This document shows positions 7,029 through 16,310 of a DNA stretch of 64,000 nucleotides, piece by piece. Where the stretch lies: assembly GCF_014205015.1 (NCBI RefSeq), contig NZ_JACHMO010000001.1:8432001-8496000 (forward strand). Direction: 5' to 3'. The first letter of the stretch is position 1. Each line of letters opens with the position of its first letter. The notes below the pieces were generated by a model. It was not told the DNA's origin. It made no database searches and saw nothing but the letters and a program-made list of their open reading frames with translations. The position numbers and the translations under genes were made by a program. The DNA is from Saccharothrix ecbatanensis (lineage in GTDB: Bacteria; Actinomycetota; Actinomycetes; Mycobacteriales; Pseudonocardiaceae).

Positions 7029-10000
7029 GTGGCAGTGAAGAGGGCGCCGTTGTTGGTGCGCCGGGTGCGGCAGGAGGAGCCCCGGCGTGAGTGGGACGCG
7101 CCCGGCCGCGCTGTGTTCGACCACGTCGGTGGGCCGTTGCGGGTGCTGGGCGGCCCTGGCACTGGCAAGTCGACGTTGCTGGCCGAGGTGGTGGCGCACC
7201 GGGTGCTGCACGGCGGTGTGCACCCCGAGAACGTGCTGGTGCTCACTCCGAACCGGCGCGCAGCGGAGTCGATGCGGGCGCACATCACCCGGCTGCTGAC
7301 CGGCGCGGCCGACGAAGGTGCGTTGCCCACGACCCAAGAACCGCTGGTCAGAACCGTCCACTCGTACGCCTTCGCCGTGCTCCGGGCGCAGACCGTGCAC
7401 AACGGCGAGCCCGCCCCCCGGCTGCTCTCCGGCCCGGAGCAGGACGCGGTGGTCCGCGAACTCCTCGCCGGTGACGCGAGCATGGGCGCGCCCAAGTGGC
7501 CCGAGCGGCTCAGGCCCGCGTTGACGCTGCCCGGCTTCGCCCACGAGCTGCGCGACCTGATGCTGCGTGCCACCGAACGCGGGCTCGCCCCGGAGGACCT
7601 GACCGAACTGGGCCGCAAGCACTCCCGCGAGGAATGGGTCGCGGCCGGCATGTTCGCCACCCAGTACGAACAGGTGAACCTGCTGGCCAGCAGCGGGCAG
7701 GGGCATGCGCCGTCGTTCGACGCGGCGGAGTTGGTGGGCAGCGCGCTGCTGGCGTTCCAGACCGAGCCGGACGTCCTGGCCGGCGAACGGCGGCGCGTCC
7801 GGCACCTGCTGGTGGACGACGCGCAGCACCTCGACCCGTTGCAGTTCGAGTTCATCCGGGTGCTGGGCGAGGCCGCGCAGGAATTCATCCTGGCGGGTGA
7901 TCCTGATCAGTCGGTGTTCTCGTTCCGCGGCGCCGATCCGACGTTGCTGGCCGAGGCGGACGGGCCGGCCGTCGTGCTCACCACCGGCTACCGGATGGCG
8001 CCGGAGATCCGGGCCGCGGTGGGTCGGCTGGCGGCACGACTGCCCGGCGCGTCCCCGACCCGAGCGGTGTCACCCGTGGACGGCGAGGGGAACGTGCAGG
8101 TCAGGCTGTTCGCGTCCGCCGCTCAGGAAGCGGGCTGGGTGGCGGACCAGCTGCGCCGCGCGCACCTGATCGACGAGGTGCCGTGGTCGCACATGGCGGT
8201 GGTCGCGCGGTCGGCGACGAGGTCGTTGCCGGTGCTGCAACGCGCGTTGTTGGCGGCGGGCGTGCCGGTGGCCGTGCCGCGGGACGAACTGCCGTTGGCC
8301 AGACAGCCCGCGGTGATGCCGTTCCTGGCGTTGCTGCGCTGCGCGGCCGTGCCCGGCACCCTCGACGAGGACACCGCGGCGATGCTGCTGTCGTCACCCC
8401 TGGGCGGCGCGGACCCGTTGGCACTGCGGCGTTTGCGGCGCGGTCTGCGTCGGCTGGAGCTGGCCGCAGGGCGTGACCGGCCGAGCGGTGAGCTGCTGGT
8501 CGAGGTGATCGAGTCGGACGACCGGCTGGCCGCGCTGGAGGACGCCGAGGCGTTGCCCGCGCGGCGGATCGGCGGGCTGTTGCGCAAGGCGCGCAAGGGG
8601 ATCGCGGACGGGCTGACCGTCGAACAGGTGCTGTGGGAGCTGTGGCAGACCACCGGCCTCGAACTGCGCTGGGTGGCGCAGTCGGCCCGCCGCGGCACGG
8701 TCGGCATGCAGGCGGACCGCGACCTGGACGCGATCGTGGCGTTGTTCGAGGCGGCGGCGAAGTACGTGGACCGGCTGCCGGGCTCGAGCGCCGAGGGTTT
8801 CGCGGACTACCTGGCCGCTCAGGAGATCGTGGGTGACACGCTGGCGGCGTCCGCGCCGACCGGTGAGGCCGTCTCAGTCCTCACCGCGCACGCCGCCGCC
8901 GGTCGGGAGTGGACGGTCGTGGCCGTGCCGGGCGTGCAGGAGGGCAGCTGGCCCGACCTGCGGCTGCGTGGGTCGCTGCTCGGCGTCGAGCGCATGGTCG
9001 ACGTGGTGGCGGGCATGTCGACGGAAACGGTGTCCGCGGTGGCGCCGATCCTGGCCGAGGAACGCCGGCTGCTGCTCGTCGCGGCGAGCCGGGCCCGGCA
9101 GACGTTGCTGGTCAGCGCGGTGCGCGGGGAGGACGAACAGCCGTCGCGGTTCCTGGACGAGATCGAGGAGCTGTCCACCGACGAGCCGGAGCGGCCGACG
9201 TTCACCCCCGAGCGCGGGCTGGTGCTGGCCGAGCTGGTCGGCGAGCTGCGGCGGGTGGTGTGCTCGGAGGACGAGCCGATGGAACGGCGCGAACGCGCGG
9301 CCGTCCAGCTGGCACGGTTGGCGGCCGAGGGCGTGCCGGGGGCGCACCCGGATTCCTGGTACGGCTTGGCGGACGTCACCACGGACAGTCCTTTGTGGAC
9401 CGAGGAGCACACGGTCAGCGTGTCGCCGTCCACGGTGGAGATCCTGGCGAAGTGCCCGCTGAGGTGGGTTGTGGAGCGGCACGGCGGGCAAGACCCGGCC
9501 GAGCTGGCGTCGATCACCGGCACCCTCGTGCACGCGTTGGCGCAGGCCGCCGCGACGGGCGCGGACGAGAAGGAACTGCGGGTCAAGCTGGACGAGGCGT
9601 GGGCCGCGGTGGACGCGGGCGCGCCCTGGTTCTCCAGACGCGAGCGGATCCGGGTGGAACGGATGCTCGACACGTTCCTGGCGTGGCTGGCGTCCAGCCG
9701 TGCCCAGCTGACCCAGGTCGCGGTCGAGGAGGAGATCTCGGTCGAGGTGCCCAAGCAGGAGGGCGGGCCGTTCCTGCGGGTGCGCGGCCGGGTCGACCGG
9801 CTGGAGACCGACCGGGAGGGGCGGCCGGTCGTGGTGGACGTGAAGACCGGCAAGAACCCGGTGACCAAGGAGGAGGCCAGACAGCACCCGCAGCTGGCCG
9901 TCTACCAGCTCGCGTCGGCGCTGGGTGGCTTCACGCACCTCGGGCTCGGCACCGATCCGGGCGGCGCGCGGCTGCTGTACGTGGCCAAGGAGAACAAGAA

Positions 10001-10193
10001 GACCGGCGCGACCGAGCTGGAACAGGCGCCGCTGGACGAGCAGGGCGTCCGGGTCTGGCTGGAGGCCGTGCAGCTGGCCGCCGGTTCCAGCGTCGGCCCC
10101 GAGTACCGGGCGGCGGAGAACGCGGACTGTGATCGCTGCCCGGCCCGCACGTCCTGCCCGGTGCACTCGTCCGGCCGGCAGGTGAGCCACTAG
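7029..10193 (+). CDS. adnA: ATP-dependent DNA helicase-nuclease subunit AdnA
   Basis: This 1054-residue protein combines an N-terminal UvrD/SF1A motor with a C-terminal RecB-like nuclease. It has Walker A GGPGTGKST at residues 41-49, a Walker B-like LLVDDAQH, and nuclease motif VVVDVKTGK (about 935-943). Four cysteines (CPLRW near 809 and C-x2-C-x5-C near 1037-1045) fit the iron-sulfur staple of AdnA/AddB-type nucleases. AdnAB resects double-strand breaks in mycobacteria and relatives in place of RecBCD. The GTG at 7029 is chosen because conservation begins there. It lies 70 bp upstream of adnB on the same strand, which fits a heterodimer made from one operon. Confidence 0.93.
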   Translation: MAVKRAPLLVRRVRQEEPRREWDAPGRAVFDHVGGPLRVLGGPGTGKSTLLAEVVAHRVLHGGVHPENVLVLTPNRRAAESMRAHITRLLTGAADEGALPTTQEPLVRTVHSYAFAVLRAQTVHNGEPAPRLLSGPEQDAVVRELLAGDASMGAPKWPERLRPALTLPGFAHELRDLMLRATERGLAPEDLTELGRKHSREEWVAAGMFATQYEQVNLLASSGQGHAPSFDAAELVGSALLAFQTEPDVLAGERRRVRHLLVDDAQHLDPLQFEFIRVLGEAAQEFILAGDPDQSVFSFRGADPTLLAEADGPAVVLTTGYRMAPEIRAAVGRLAARLPGASPTRAVSPVDGEGNVQVRLFASAAQEAGWVADQLRRAHLIDEVPWSHMAVVARSATRSLPVLQRALLAAGVPVAVPRDELPLARQPAVMPFLALLRCAAVPGTLDEDTAAMLLSSPLGGADPLALRRLRRGLRRLELAAGRDRPSGELLVEVIESDDRLAALEDAEALPARRIGGLLRKARKGIADGLTVEQVLWELWQTTGLELRWVAQSARRGTVGMQADRDLDAIVALFEAAAKYVDRLPGSSAEGFADYLAAQEIVGDTLAASAPTGEAVSVLTAHAAAGREWTVVAVPGVQEGSWPDLRLRGSLLGVERMVDVVAGMSTETVSAVAPILAEERRLLLVAASRARQTLLVSAVRGEDEQPSRFLDEIEELSTDEPERPTFTPERGLVLAELVGELRRVVCSEDEPMERRERAAVQLARLAAEGVPGAHPDSWYGLADVTTDSPLWTEEHTVSVSPSTVEILAKCPLRWVVERHGGQDPAELASITGTLVHALAQAAATGADEKELRVKLDEAWAAVDAGAPWFSRRERIRVERMLDTFLAWLASSRAQLTQVAVEEEISVEVPKQEGGPFLRVRGRVDRLETDREGRPVVVDVKTGKNPVTKEEARQHPQLAVYQLASALGGFTHLGLGTDPGGARLLYVAKENKKTGATELEQAPLDEQGVRVWLEAVQLAAGSSVGPEYRAAENADCDRCPARTSCPVHSSGRQVSH

Positions 10194-10263
10194 GGGAGGT
10201 CTGACCAGGGATTACTGTGGCGGCCTGCGGGTCGCCGAAGCAGGCGCGGCCCGACAACGGAGA

Positions 10264-13200
10264 ATGCGGGACGTGGTCGTGCCGAGCGGGATCGAACGTG
10301 CGGGTGAGCCGATGGCGCTCGCCGGTCCGTTCGAGGTCGCCGAAGCGCTGGGCCTGCCCAAACCCACCCCTGAGCAGGCGGCGGTCGTGTCCGCGCCCAC
10401 CGCGCCGGCGCTCGTCGTGGCCGGCGCCGGGGCGGGCAAGACCGAGACGATGGCCGCCCGCGTGGTCTACCTGGTGGCGAACGGCTTCGTCACGCCCGAG
10501 CGGGTCCTCGGCCTGACGTTCACCCGCAAGGCCGCGCGGCAGCTGTCCGACCGGGTCAGGCTGAGGCTGCGCCGGCTGGGCGGCTCACCGCTGCTCGACC
10601 GGCTCGACCCGAGCGGTGAACGGCGTGCCGCGGTGCTGACCACCGAGCCGGTGATCCTCACCTACCACGCGTACGCGGGCAGGCTCGTCGGCGAACACGG
10701 CCTGCGGCTGCCCGTCGAACCGGGCGTGCGGCTGCTCACCGAGACGGCGGCGTGGCAGCTCGCGCACCGCGTGGTGTCGACGTGGGCGGAGGACATCGAC
10801 ACCGACAAGGTGCCCGCCACCGTCACCGGCTACCTGCTCGCGCTGGCCGGTGAACTGGGGGAGCACCTGGTCGAGCCGGGCGCGCTGCGCGAGCACGCCG
10901 AGTGGCTGTGCAACGTGATCGAGTCCGCGCCCAAGACGAAGCGGCAGGGCGACGGCATGCCGCAATCGTTGCAAGCGGTGATCAACGCCCAACGCCTGCG
11001 CGTCAACCTGCTGCCGCTGCTCGAGGCGTACCAGGCGCGCAAGCGGCGGGAAGCGGCGATGGACTTCGCCGACCAGATGTCCCTCGCCGCACGGCTGGCG
11101 TCCGAGCACCCGGAGGTCGTGCGCGGCGAACGTGAGCGCTACGGCGCCGTGCTGCTGGACGAGTACCAGGACACCGGCCACGCGCAACGCGTTCTGCTGC
11201 GTGCCCTGTTCGGGCGCGGGGAGCCGATGGCCGTGACGTCGGTGGGTGACCCGGCGCAGGCGATCTACGGCTGGCGTGGCGCGTCGGCGGCGAACCTGCC
11301 GCGGTTCGTGCACGACTTCCCGCCGGCGAGGAAGTTCGGGCTGCTGACCAGCTTCCGCAACCCGCCCGAGGTGCTGGCGCTGGCCAACGCCGTCTCCGCT
11401 CCGTTGCGCGCCATGGGTTTGGACGTGGACGAACTGCGTGCCCGTGAGGGCGCCGGTCCGGGTGACGTGCGGGTGGGCCTGTTCAACGACGTGCGCGAAG
11501 AACTGGACTGGGTGGCCGACACCGTCGCCGCGCAGTGGGAGGCGCACCTCGACACCAGCGACGAGCCGCCGACCGCCGCGGTGCTGGTGCGCCGGCGTTC
11601 GGACATGGCGAACATCGCGGCGGCGTTGCGGGAACGCGGGCTGCCGGTCGAAGTCGTCGGCCTCGGCGGTCTGCTGGACGAACCTGAAGTACGTGACCTG
11701 ACCAGCGCCCTGCGCGTCCTGGTCGACCCGTTGGCCGGCACCGCCGCCGCCCGGCTCCTCACCGGCTCACGCTGGCGGATCGCCGCGTTCGACCTGGCGG
11801 CGCTGTGGACGCGCGCCCGTGACCTGGCCGGCGCGCCGAGCCGCCAGTCCGTGGTGGACGACCCGCTGGCCGTGCTGGCCGACGCCCTGCCCGGTGAACA
11901 CGCCGAACTGGCCGGTCTCGCGGACGCGTTGGACGACCCGGGCGACCCGACCGCGTACTCCGCCGAGGGGTACCGCCGGATCCGTCGGCTGGGCGCGGAA
12001 CTGTCGGCGTTGCGGCGACGCCTGGACCAGCCGTTGCCCGAACTGGTCGCCGACGTGGAACGCACCCTGCTGCTGGACATCGAGGCGATGGCCCGGCCGG
12101 GCGGCGTCGGCCGGGCGCACCTGGACGCGTTCGCCGACGTGGTGAACGACTTCGCCGCGGCCAGCCCGTCGGCCACCCTGCCCGCGCTGCTCGACTACCT
12201 GTACACCGCCGAACAGGCCGAGGACGGCCTCGAACCGGGCGAGGTGGAGGTGGCCGAGAACCGGGTGCAGGTGCTGACCATGCACTCGGCGAAGGGCCTG
12301 GAGTGGCACATCGTCGCCGTGCCGCACGTGGTGAAGGACGTGTTCCCGGGGCGGAAGAAGTCGTCCAGTTGGCTGCGTGCGGTGGCCGAGCTGCCCGCCG
12401 ACCTGCGTGGTGACGCCGAGGACCTGCCGAAGCTCCGCATCGCCCCCGGCGCCAACCGCAAGGAGGTGGAGGAGGCGCTGACCGGGCACGAGGACGACTT
12501 CGACGCCCGGCGGCTGGTGGAGGAACGGCGGTTGCTCTACGTCGCGCTGACCAGGTCCGAGCACAGTTTGTTGGTGTCGGGGCACTGGTGGGGCGAGACG
12601 GGGGACAAGCCCAAGGGGCCGTCGGCGTTCTTGACAGAGATCCGGGAGTCGGTGCTGGCCGCCGATCACCCGCCGGCCGACATCGCGCACTGGGCGGCAC
12701 GTCCGGCGGAGGACGAGCCGAACCCGTTGGCGTCGCAGACGAAAACCGCGCAGTGGCCCACCGACCCGCTAGGCAAACGCCGTGCGGCCGTCGCCGAGGG
12801 AGCCGAACTGGTCCTGGCCGCCCTCGACCGCCACCTCACCACCCCTCCCGCTCCGCCCACCCCGCTCGCTCCACCCGTCCCGTCCGACGACCTGCCCCCC
12901 GAACCGCCCGACTTCGAGCCACCACCCGACCCCCAGGACCACGACCCGCGCGAGTCGAACACCCAGGCCCCGCGAGTCGAACACTCAGGCCCCCCGAATT
13001 CCACATTCGAGGACCCCGAATCGGACGTGGAGCCCGGGTCGGACGCGGAGTCCGGGTCGGACGTGGAGCCCAGGTCGGACGTGGAGCCCGAGCCCGAACC
13101 GGAGTCCGAGCCCGGGTTCGAGGTAGAGGTCGGGTCCGAATTCTCAGGGTTCGAGGTGGAGCCTGAGGACGACCCCGACGGCTGGGCACGGGATGTCGAT

Positions 13201-13845
13201 GTGCTTCTCGCCGAACGCGCCGCCGCGGCCGACCGTCGGGAACGCGTCCTCCTCCCCGACCACCTCTCGGTCAGCCAACTGGTCGAACTGGCCGCCGACC
13301 CGGACAGCCTCGCCCGCCGCCTGCGCCGCCCCCTGCCGTTCCCGCCCAACCCGCTGGCCCGCCGCGGCACGGCGTTCCACACGTGGCTGGAGCAGCGGTT
13401 CGGCGCGAGTCGCCTCTTCGACCTGGACGAACTGCCCGGCGCGGCCGACGAGGGCGCCGCACCGGACGCCGACCTCACCCGACTCCAGGAGGCGTTCCTG
13501 GCGAGCCGGTGGGCCGACCGCGTCCCGCACGACGTCGAGGTGCCGTTCGAAGCGAAGATCGACGGGCTGTCCGTGCGCGGCCGGATGGACGCCGTGTTCG
13601 CCGACGACGACGGCGGCTGGACCGTGGTCGACTGGAAGACCGGCGCCGTGCCGGACGACGACCGCCTGCCCGCGTTGTCGGTGCAGCTCGCGGCGTACCG
13701 GCTGGCGTGGGCGGCGTTGACCGGAACACCGGTCGAGAAGGTGCGGGCGGCGTTCCACTACGTCCGCCAGGACCACACGCTGCGCCCGGCCGACCTGCTG
13801 GACGCCGACGGCCTGCGCGAGCTGGTCCGTTCCATCCCGAACTAG
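10264..13845 (+). CDS. adnB: ATP-dependent DNA helicase-nuclease subunit AdnB
   Basis: This 1193-residue SF1A helicase has Walker A VAGAGAGKTE (about residues 53-62), Walker B LLDEYQDTGHAQ (about 298), helicase motifs TMHSAKGLEWH and RRLLYVALTRSEHSLLVSG, and a C-terminal RecB-like nuclease with VVDWKTG (about 1121). It pairs with AdnA, and in mycobacteria it supplies the main motor. It is longer than usual because an acidic, proline-rich linker (about residues 850-975) separates motor and nuclease. That linker contains two 22-bp genomic repeats and four 18-bp tandem repeats at DNA level. The start has GGAG upstream. Confidence 0.93.
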   Translation: MRDVVVPSGIERAGEPMALAGPFEVAEALGLPKPTPEQAAVVSAPTAPALVVAGAGAGKTETMAARVVYLVANGFVTPERVLGLTFTRKAARQLSDRVRLRLRRLGGSPLLDRLDPSGERRAAVLTTEPVILTYHAYAGRLVGEHGLRLPVEPGVRLLTETAAWQLAHRVVSTWAEDIDTDKVPATVTGYLLALAGELGEHLVEPGALREHAEWLCNVIESAPKTKRQGDGMPQSLQAVINAQRLRVNLLPLLEAYQARKRREAAMDFADQMSLAARLASEHPEVVRGERERYGAVLLDEYQDTGHAQRVLLRALFGRGEPMAVTSVGDPAQAIYGWRGASAANLPRFVHDFPPARKFGLLTSFRNPPEVLALANAVSAPLRAMGLDVDELRAREGAGPGDVRVGLFNDVREELDWVADTVAAQWEAHLDTSDEPPTAAVLVRRRSDMANIAAALRERGLPVEVVGLGGLLDEPEVRDLTSALRVLVDPLAGTAAARLLTGSRWRIAAFDLAALWTRARDLAGAPSRQSVVDDPLAVLADALPGEHAELAGLADALDDPGDPTAYSAEGYRRIRRLGAELSALRRRLDQPLPELVADVERTLLLDIEAMARPGGVGRAHLDAFADVVNDFAAASPSATLPALLDYLYTAEQAEDGLEPGEVEVAENRVQVLTMHSAKGLEWHIVAVPHVVKDVFPGRKKSSSWLRAVAELPADLRGDAEDLPKLRIAPGANRKEVEEALTGHEDDFDARRLVEERRLLYVALTRSEHSLLVSGHWWGETGDKPKGPSAFLTEIRESVLAADHPPADIAHWAARPAEDEPNPLASQTKTAQWPTDPLGKRRAAVAEGAELVLAALDRHLTTPPAPPTPLAPPVPSDDLPPEPPDFEPPPDPQDHDPRESNTQAPRVEHSGPPNSTFEDPESDVEPGSDAESGSDVEPRSDVEPEPEPESEPGFEVEVGSEFSGFEVEPEDDPDGWARDVDVLLAERAAAADRRERVLLPDHLSVSQLVELAADPDSLARRLRRPLPFPPNPLARRGTAFHTWLEQRFGASRLFDLDELPGAADEGAAPDADLTRLQEAFLASRWADRVPHDVEVPFEAKIDGLSVRGRMDAVFADDDGGWTVVDWKTGAVPDDDRLPALSVQLAAYRLAWAALTGTPVEKVRAAFHYVRQDHTLRPADLLDADGLRELVRSIPN
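12950..12993 (+). repeat. Two tandem 22-bp repeat units inside adnB
   Basis: Units 12950-12971 and 12972-12993 differ at one base. On the minus strand each starts GACTCGCG, as do units of the intergenic array at 50402-50503 that has the same 22-bp period. Because 22 is not a multiple of three, the two units are read in different frames within the AdnB linker. Confidence 0.75.
13021..13092 (+). repeat. Four 18-bp tandem repeats encoding acidic hexapeptides
   Basis: The units start at 13021, 13039, 13057 and 13075 and are variants of TCGGACGTGGAGCCCGGG. They encode SDVEPG, SDAESG, SDVEPR and SDVEPE in the AdnB linker. More acidic low-complexity sequence follows up to about 13180. The in-frame period suggests slippage expansion under no folding constraint. 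Confidence 0.85.
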
Positions 13846-14379
13846 CTAGCTGTTCACCCGCGCGTGTGCCGGGACTTCCTTCAACACCCGGTCGTAGAGC
13901 ACTTCCAGCAGCCAACGCCCGAACAGCGACGGGCCGAACTCGGTCGACCGGTCCTCCGGCGGCACCATCAACTCGGCCACACCGGACGCGTCCACCCCGA
14001 CCACGCCGATGCCGTAGTAGTCCAGCTCGATCAACGGCCACGACTGCGGACCCTGCGGCGCGGGCAGCACCACCGAGCACGGCGCGAGCGTCATCAACGT
14101 CCCGCACGACTGCAAGGCGCGGTCCACCGTGGACTCACCGACCAGGACCCCCACCAGCTCGACCGCGGGCACCGGCAGCTGGTCGTACGCGGCCGGCTCG
14201 AACCACGAGCGGAACCAGGACGGGTCCGCCTGGGGCGGCCAGCCGTTCGCGCTGCGCCACTCGTGCACGTCGGCACGGACCCGCACGACAGCCGACACCT
14301 GGTGACCAAGCACGGCGACGTCGGGAACGACGATGCCGCGCCAACCCAGCGCCGACGCGGCAAGGAGGAGCGGTTGCAC
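13846..14379 (-). CDS. Conserved-looking hypothetical protein
   Basis: I do not recognise the family of this 177-residue protein. It has strong coding bias on the minus strand, no signal peptide and no clear membrane helix. It has hydrophobic beta-like stretches (GIVVPDVAVLGHQVSAVVRV), a Trp-rich part (DPSWFRSWFEP) and an ordered C-terminus (LFGRWLLEVLYDRVLKEVP). Its stop codon abuts the adnB stop on the other strand, so the two genes converge with no spacer. The GTG start at 14379 has an AGG-containing region downstream only, so the exact start is uncertain. Confidence 0.6.
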   Translation of the reverse strand: MQPLLLAASALGWRGIVVPDVAVLGHQVSAVVRVRADVHEWRSANGWPPQADPSWFRSWFEPAAYDQLPVPAVELVGVLVGESTVDRALQSCGTLMTLAPCSVVLPAPQGPQSWPLIELDYYGIGVVGVDASGVAELMVPPEDRSTEFGPSLFGRWLLEVLYDRVLKEVPAHARVNS

Positions 14380-14419
14380 TCGGGCATCCTAGGACTTGTT
14401 GCGGGTTCAATGACAGTCC

Positions 14420-14453
14420 CTCGGGCGCGCTGGGTGTCGAACCCAGTGCCGAG
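14420..14453 (-). terminator. Hairpin downstream of the DoxX-like gene
   Basis: CTCGG...CTGGGT pairs with ACCCAG...CCGAG around a 5-base loop, with two small mismatched positions, just after the DoxX stop codon. There is no long U-tract, which is usual for high-GC terminators. The inner stem and loop resemble a tRNA T-arm, but no tRNA can be folded around it. Confidence 0.5.
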
Positions 14454-14458
14454 AGTGA

Positions 14459-14839
14459 TCAGCTGGTTGAGCGCCCTACGCGCAGGGCCCACACGATGAG
14501 CGGCAGTTGGAGTGGCAACCGACCGTAGGCGACGGCCTTCACCTTGGGTGACTTCATCCGGTGGTCGTAGGCCATCTTGACGTTGGCCGGGAACACCGCC
14601 GCGAAGAATCCCGCCGCCAGCTTTCCGCCGACACCACGTGTGCGCGGCACGGCCACCGCCGCGGCCAGCGCCAACTCGGTGATCCCGGACAGGTACGTCC
14701 AGGTCCGAGGCTCGCCCGGCAGCACGTTCGGCACGATCGCGTCGAACGGCTTCGGCTTCGCGAAGTGCGCAACCCCGGAGGCGCCCAGCAGCCCCGCCAG
14801 CGCGAGCGCCGACCAGGTGCGGGAACGAGTGGGTTCCAT
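14459..14839 (-). CDS. DoxX-like membrane protein
   Basis: The 126-residue protein has four hydrophobic segments (TWSALALAGLLGASGVAHFA, ITELALAAAVAVP, LAAGFFAAVFPANVKMA, LPLQLPLIVWALRV), the layout of the DoxX/DUF4267-like membrane family. The HFAKPKPFD and ANVKMAYDH segments match conserved polar positions of that family. DoxX-like proteins are associated with oxidative-stress or quinone-linked membrane complexes, but this subgroup has no assigned role. It is transcribed away from the M20 peptidase gene, and the 58-bp gap must hold both promoters. Confidence 0.78.
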   Translation of the reverse strand: MEPTRSRTWSALALAGLLGASGVAHFAKPKPFDAIVPNVLPGEPRTWTYLSGITELALAAAVAVPRTRGVGGKLAAGFFAAVFPANVKMAYDHRMKSPKVKAVAYGRLPLQLPLIVWALRVGRSTS

Positions 14840-14897
14840 GGGACCACCCTGTCATGTCGACCACCACGCTGCGCTCTCAGGGTTATCCTCCCGCATC

Positions 14898-16310
14898 GTG
14901 AGCGGTGATCCCGAAACTTCGGAACATGCCGAGCGTGCCGCCGTGGCCGCGTTCGCCGACGACTTCCTGGTCGGCCTGCGCGAATGGCTGACCATCCCGT
15001 CGATCGGCGCCGACCCGGCGCACCACGGTGACGTGAGAGCTTCCGCGCAGTGGCTGGCCGAGGCTTTGCGGCGCGACGGTTGGCCCGATGTCCGGGTCTG
15101 GGACGAGGGCCCCGCACTCCCCGCTGTCTACGCGTGCTGGCCCGCCGCTTCGCCGGAAGCGCCGACCGTGCTGGTCTACGGCCACCACGACGTGCAGCCG
15201 GTCGACCCGGTCGAGCAGTGGCACCACCCGCCGTTCGAACCGACGCTGATCGGCGAAGAGCTGTTCGGACGGGGTGCGAGCGATGACAAGGGGCAGGTCG
15301 CGATGCACCTGCTCGGGCTGAAGGCGCACCTCGCGGCGACCGGCGCGGCACAGCCCGCGGTGACGTTGAAGCTGTTGATCGAGGGTGAGGAGGAGTCCGG
15401 TTCGCCGCACCTGACCCGGCTCCTCGACCAGCACCGCGACGACCTCGCGTGTGACTTGGTCGTGTTCACCGACACGCCGCTGTACGGGCGTGACGCGCCG
15501 ACGATCTGCACCGGCCAGCGCGGGGTCTACGGCGCGGAGGTGGTGTTCACCGGTGGGACGTCGGACGCGCACTCCGGGCGGATCGGCGGCAGCGTGCCCA
15601 ACCCGGCGACCGCCATCGCGCGGTTGGTCGCGGCCCTGCACGACTCCTCGGGGCGGGTGCAACTGCGGGATTTCTACGCCGATGTGACAGAGCCGACGGA
15701 GGCCGAACGCGTCGACTACGCCGCGTTGCCGTTCGACGAGGCGGTGTGGCTGGCGAACGCGGGCGGCGCGCAGGGGCTGGCCGGCGAGCCCGGCTGGTCC
15801 ACGTTGGAACGGGTTTGGGTGCGCCCCACCGCCGAGGTCAACGGCATCCACGGCGGGTACACCGGGCCGGGTCTGAAGACGATCGTGCCGGCGCAGGCGT
15901 CGGTGAAGCTGTCCTTCCGGCTCGTGCCCGATCAGCGACCGGAGCGGATCGCGGACGCGTTGCGCGAGTTCGTCCTCCAGCACACGCCGGACGGGCTGCA
16001 CGCCGAGGTGATCTCGCGCGGTGACGGTGTGCCGCCGTATGCGGTGGACGTGTCCCACCCGGCGGTGGGCGCGGTGCGTGACGCGGTGCAGGCCGTGTTC
16101 GAGGAGCCGGTGAGGTTCAGCCGGACGGGTGGCTCCGGTCCGGCCGCTCTGCTGCACGGCTGGCTCGGGGTGCCGGTCGTTTACCTCGGCGCGACGTTGC
16201 CGGATGATCGCATCCACGCGCCCAACGAGCGCGTCGTCGTCCCACTGCTGCTCCGCGGCGCCGAGGCGGCAGCCCGGTTGTGGCGGCTACTCCCGGAGAG
16301 GTTGTCATGA
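14898..16310 (+). CDS. M20 family dipeptidase/metallopeptidase
   Basis: The 470-residue cytosolic zinc peptidase carries the M20 metal motifs: VYGHHDVQP (about residues 93-101), GRGASDDKGQ (about 130-139) and IEGEEESGSP (about 160-169). The inserted dimerisation domain has the GGTSDAHSGRIGG motif, and the C-terminal HAPNERV motif completes the site. This matches the dipeptidase-type subfamily. GTG at 14898 is chosen because the conserved region starts shortly after and longer starts overlap the divergent gene. The stop overlaps the K+ channel start (ATGA). Confidence 0.92.
   Translation: MSGDPETSEHAERAAVAAFADDFLVGLREWLTIPSIGADPAHHGDVRASAQWLAEALRRDGWPDVRVWDEGPALPAVYACWPAASPEAPTVLVYGHHDVQPVDPVEQWHHPPFEPTLIGEELFGRGASDDKGQVAMHLLGLKAHLAATGAAQPAVTLKLLIEGEEESGSPHLTRLLDQHRDDLACDLVVFTDTPLYGRDAPTICTGQRGVYGAEVVFTGGTSDAHSGRIGGSVPNPATAIARLVAALHDSSGRVQLRDFYADVTEPTEAERVDYAALPFDEAVWLANAGGAQGLAGEPGWSTLERVWVRPTAEVNGIHGGYTGPGLKTIVPAQASVKLSFRLVPDQRPERIADALREFVLQHTPDGLHAEVISRGDGVPPYAVDVSHPAVGAVRDAVQAVFEEPVRFSRTGGSGPAALLHGWLGVPVVYLGATLPDDRIHAPNERVVVPLLLRGAEAAARLWRLLPERLS

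Noticed and set aside
12940..13190. Frameshift in adnB
   Set aside because: The frame stays open with the nuclease motifs in phase downstream; the odd composition is explained by inserted repeats.
14424..14450. T-arm-like sequence suggesting a tRNA gene
   Set aside because: Only the T-arm and a D-arm-like stretch can be matched; no acceptor stem or anticodon arm fits, and part of it codes for the DoxX-like C-terminus. It is better read as a terminator hairpin.
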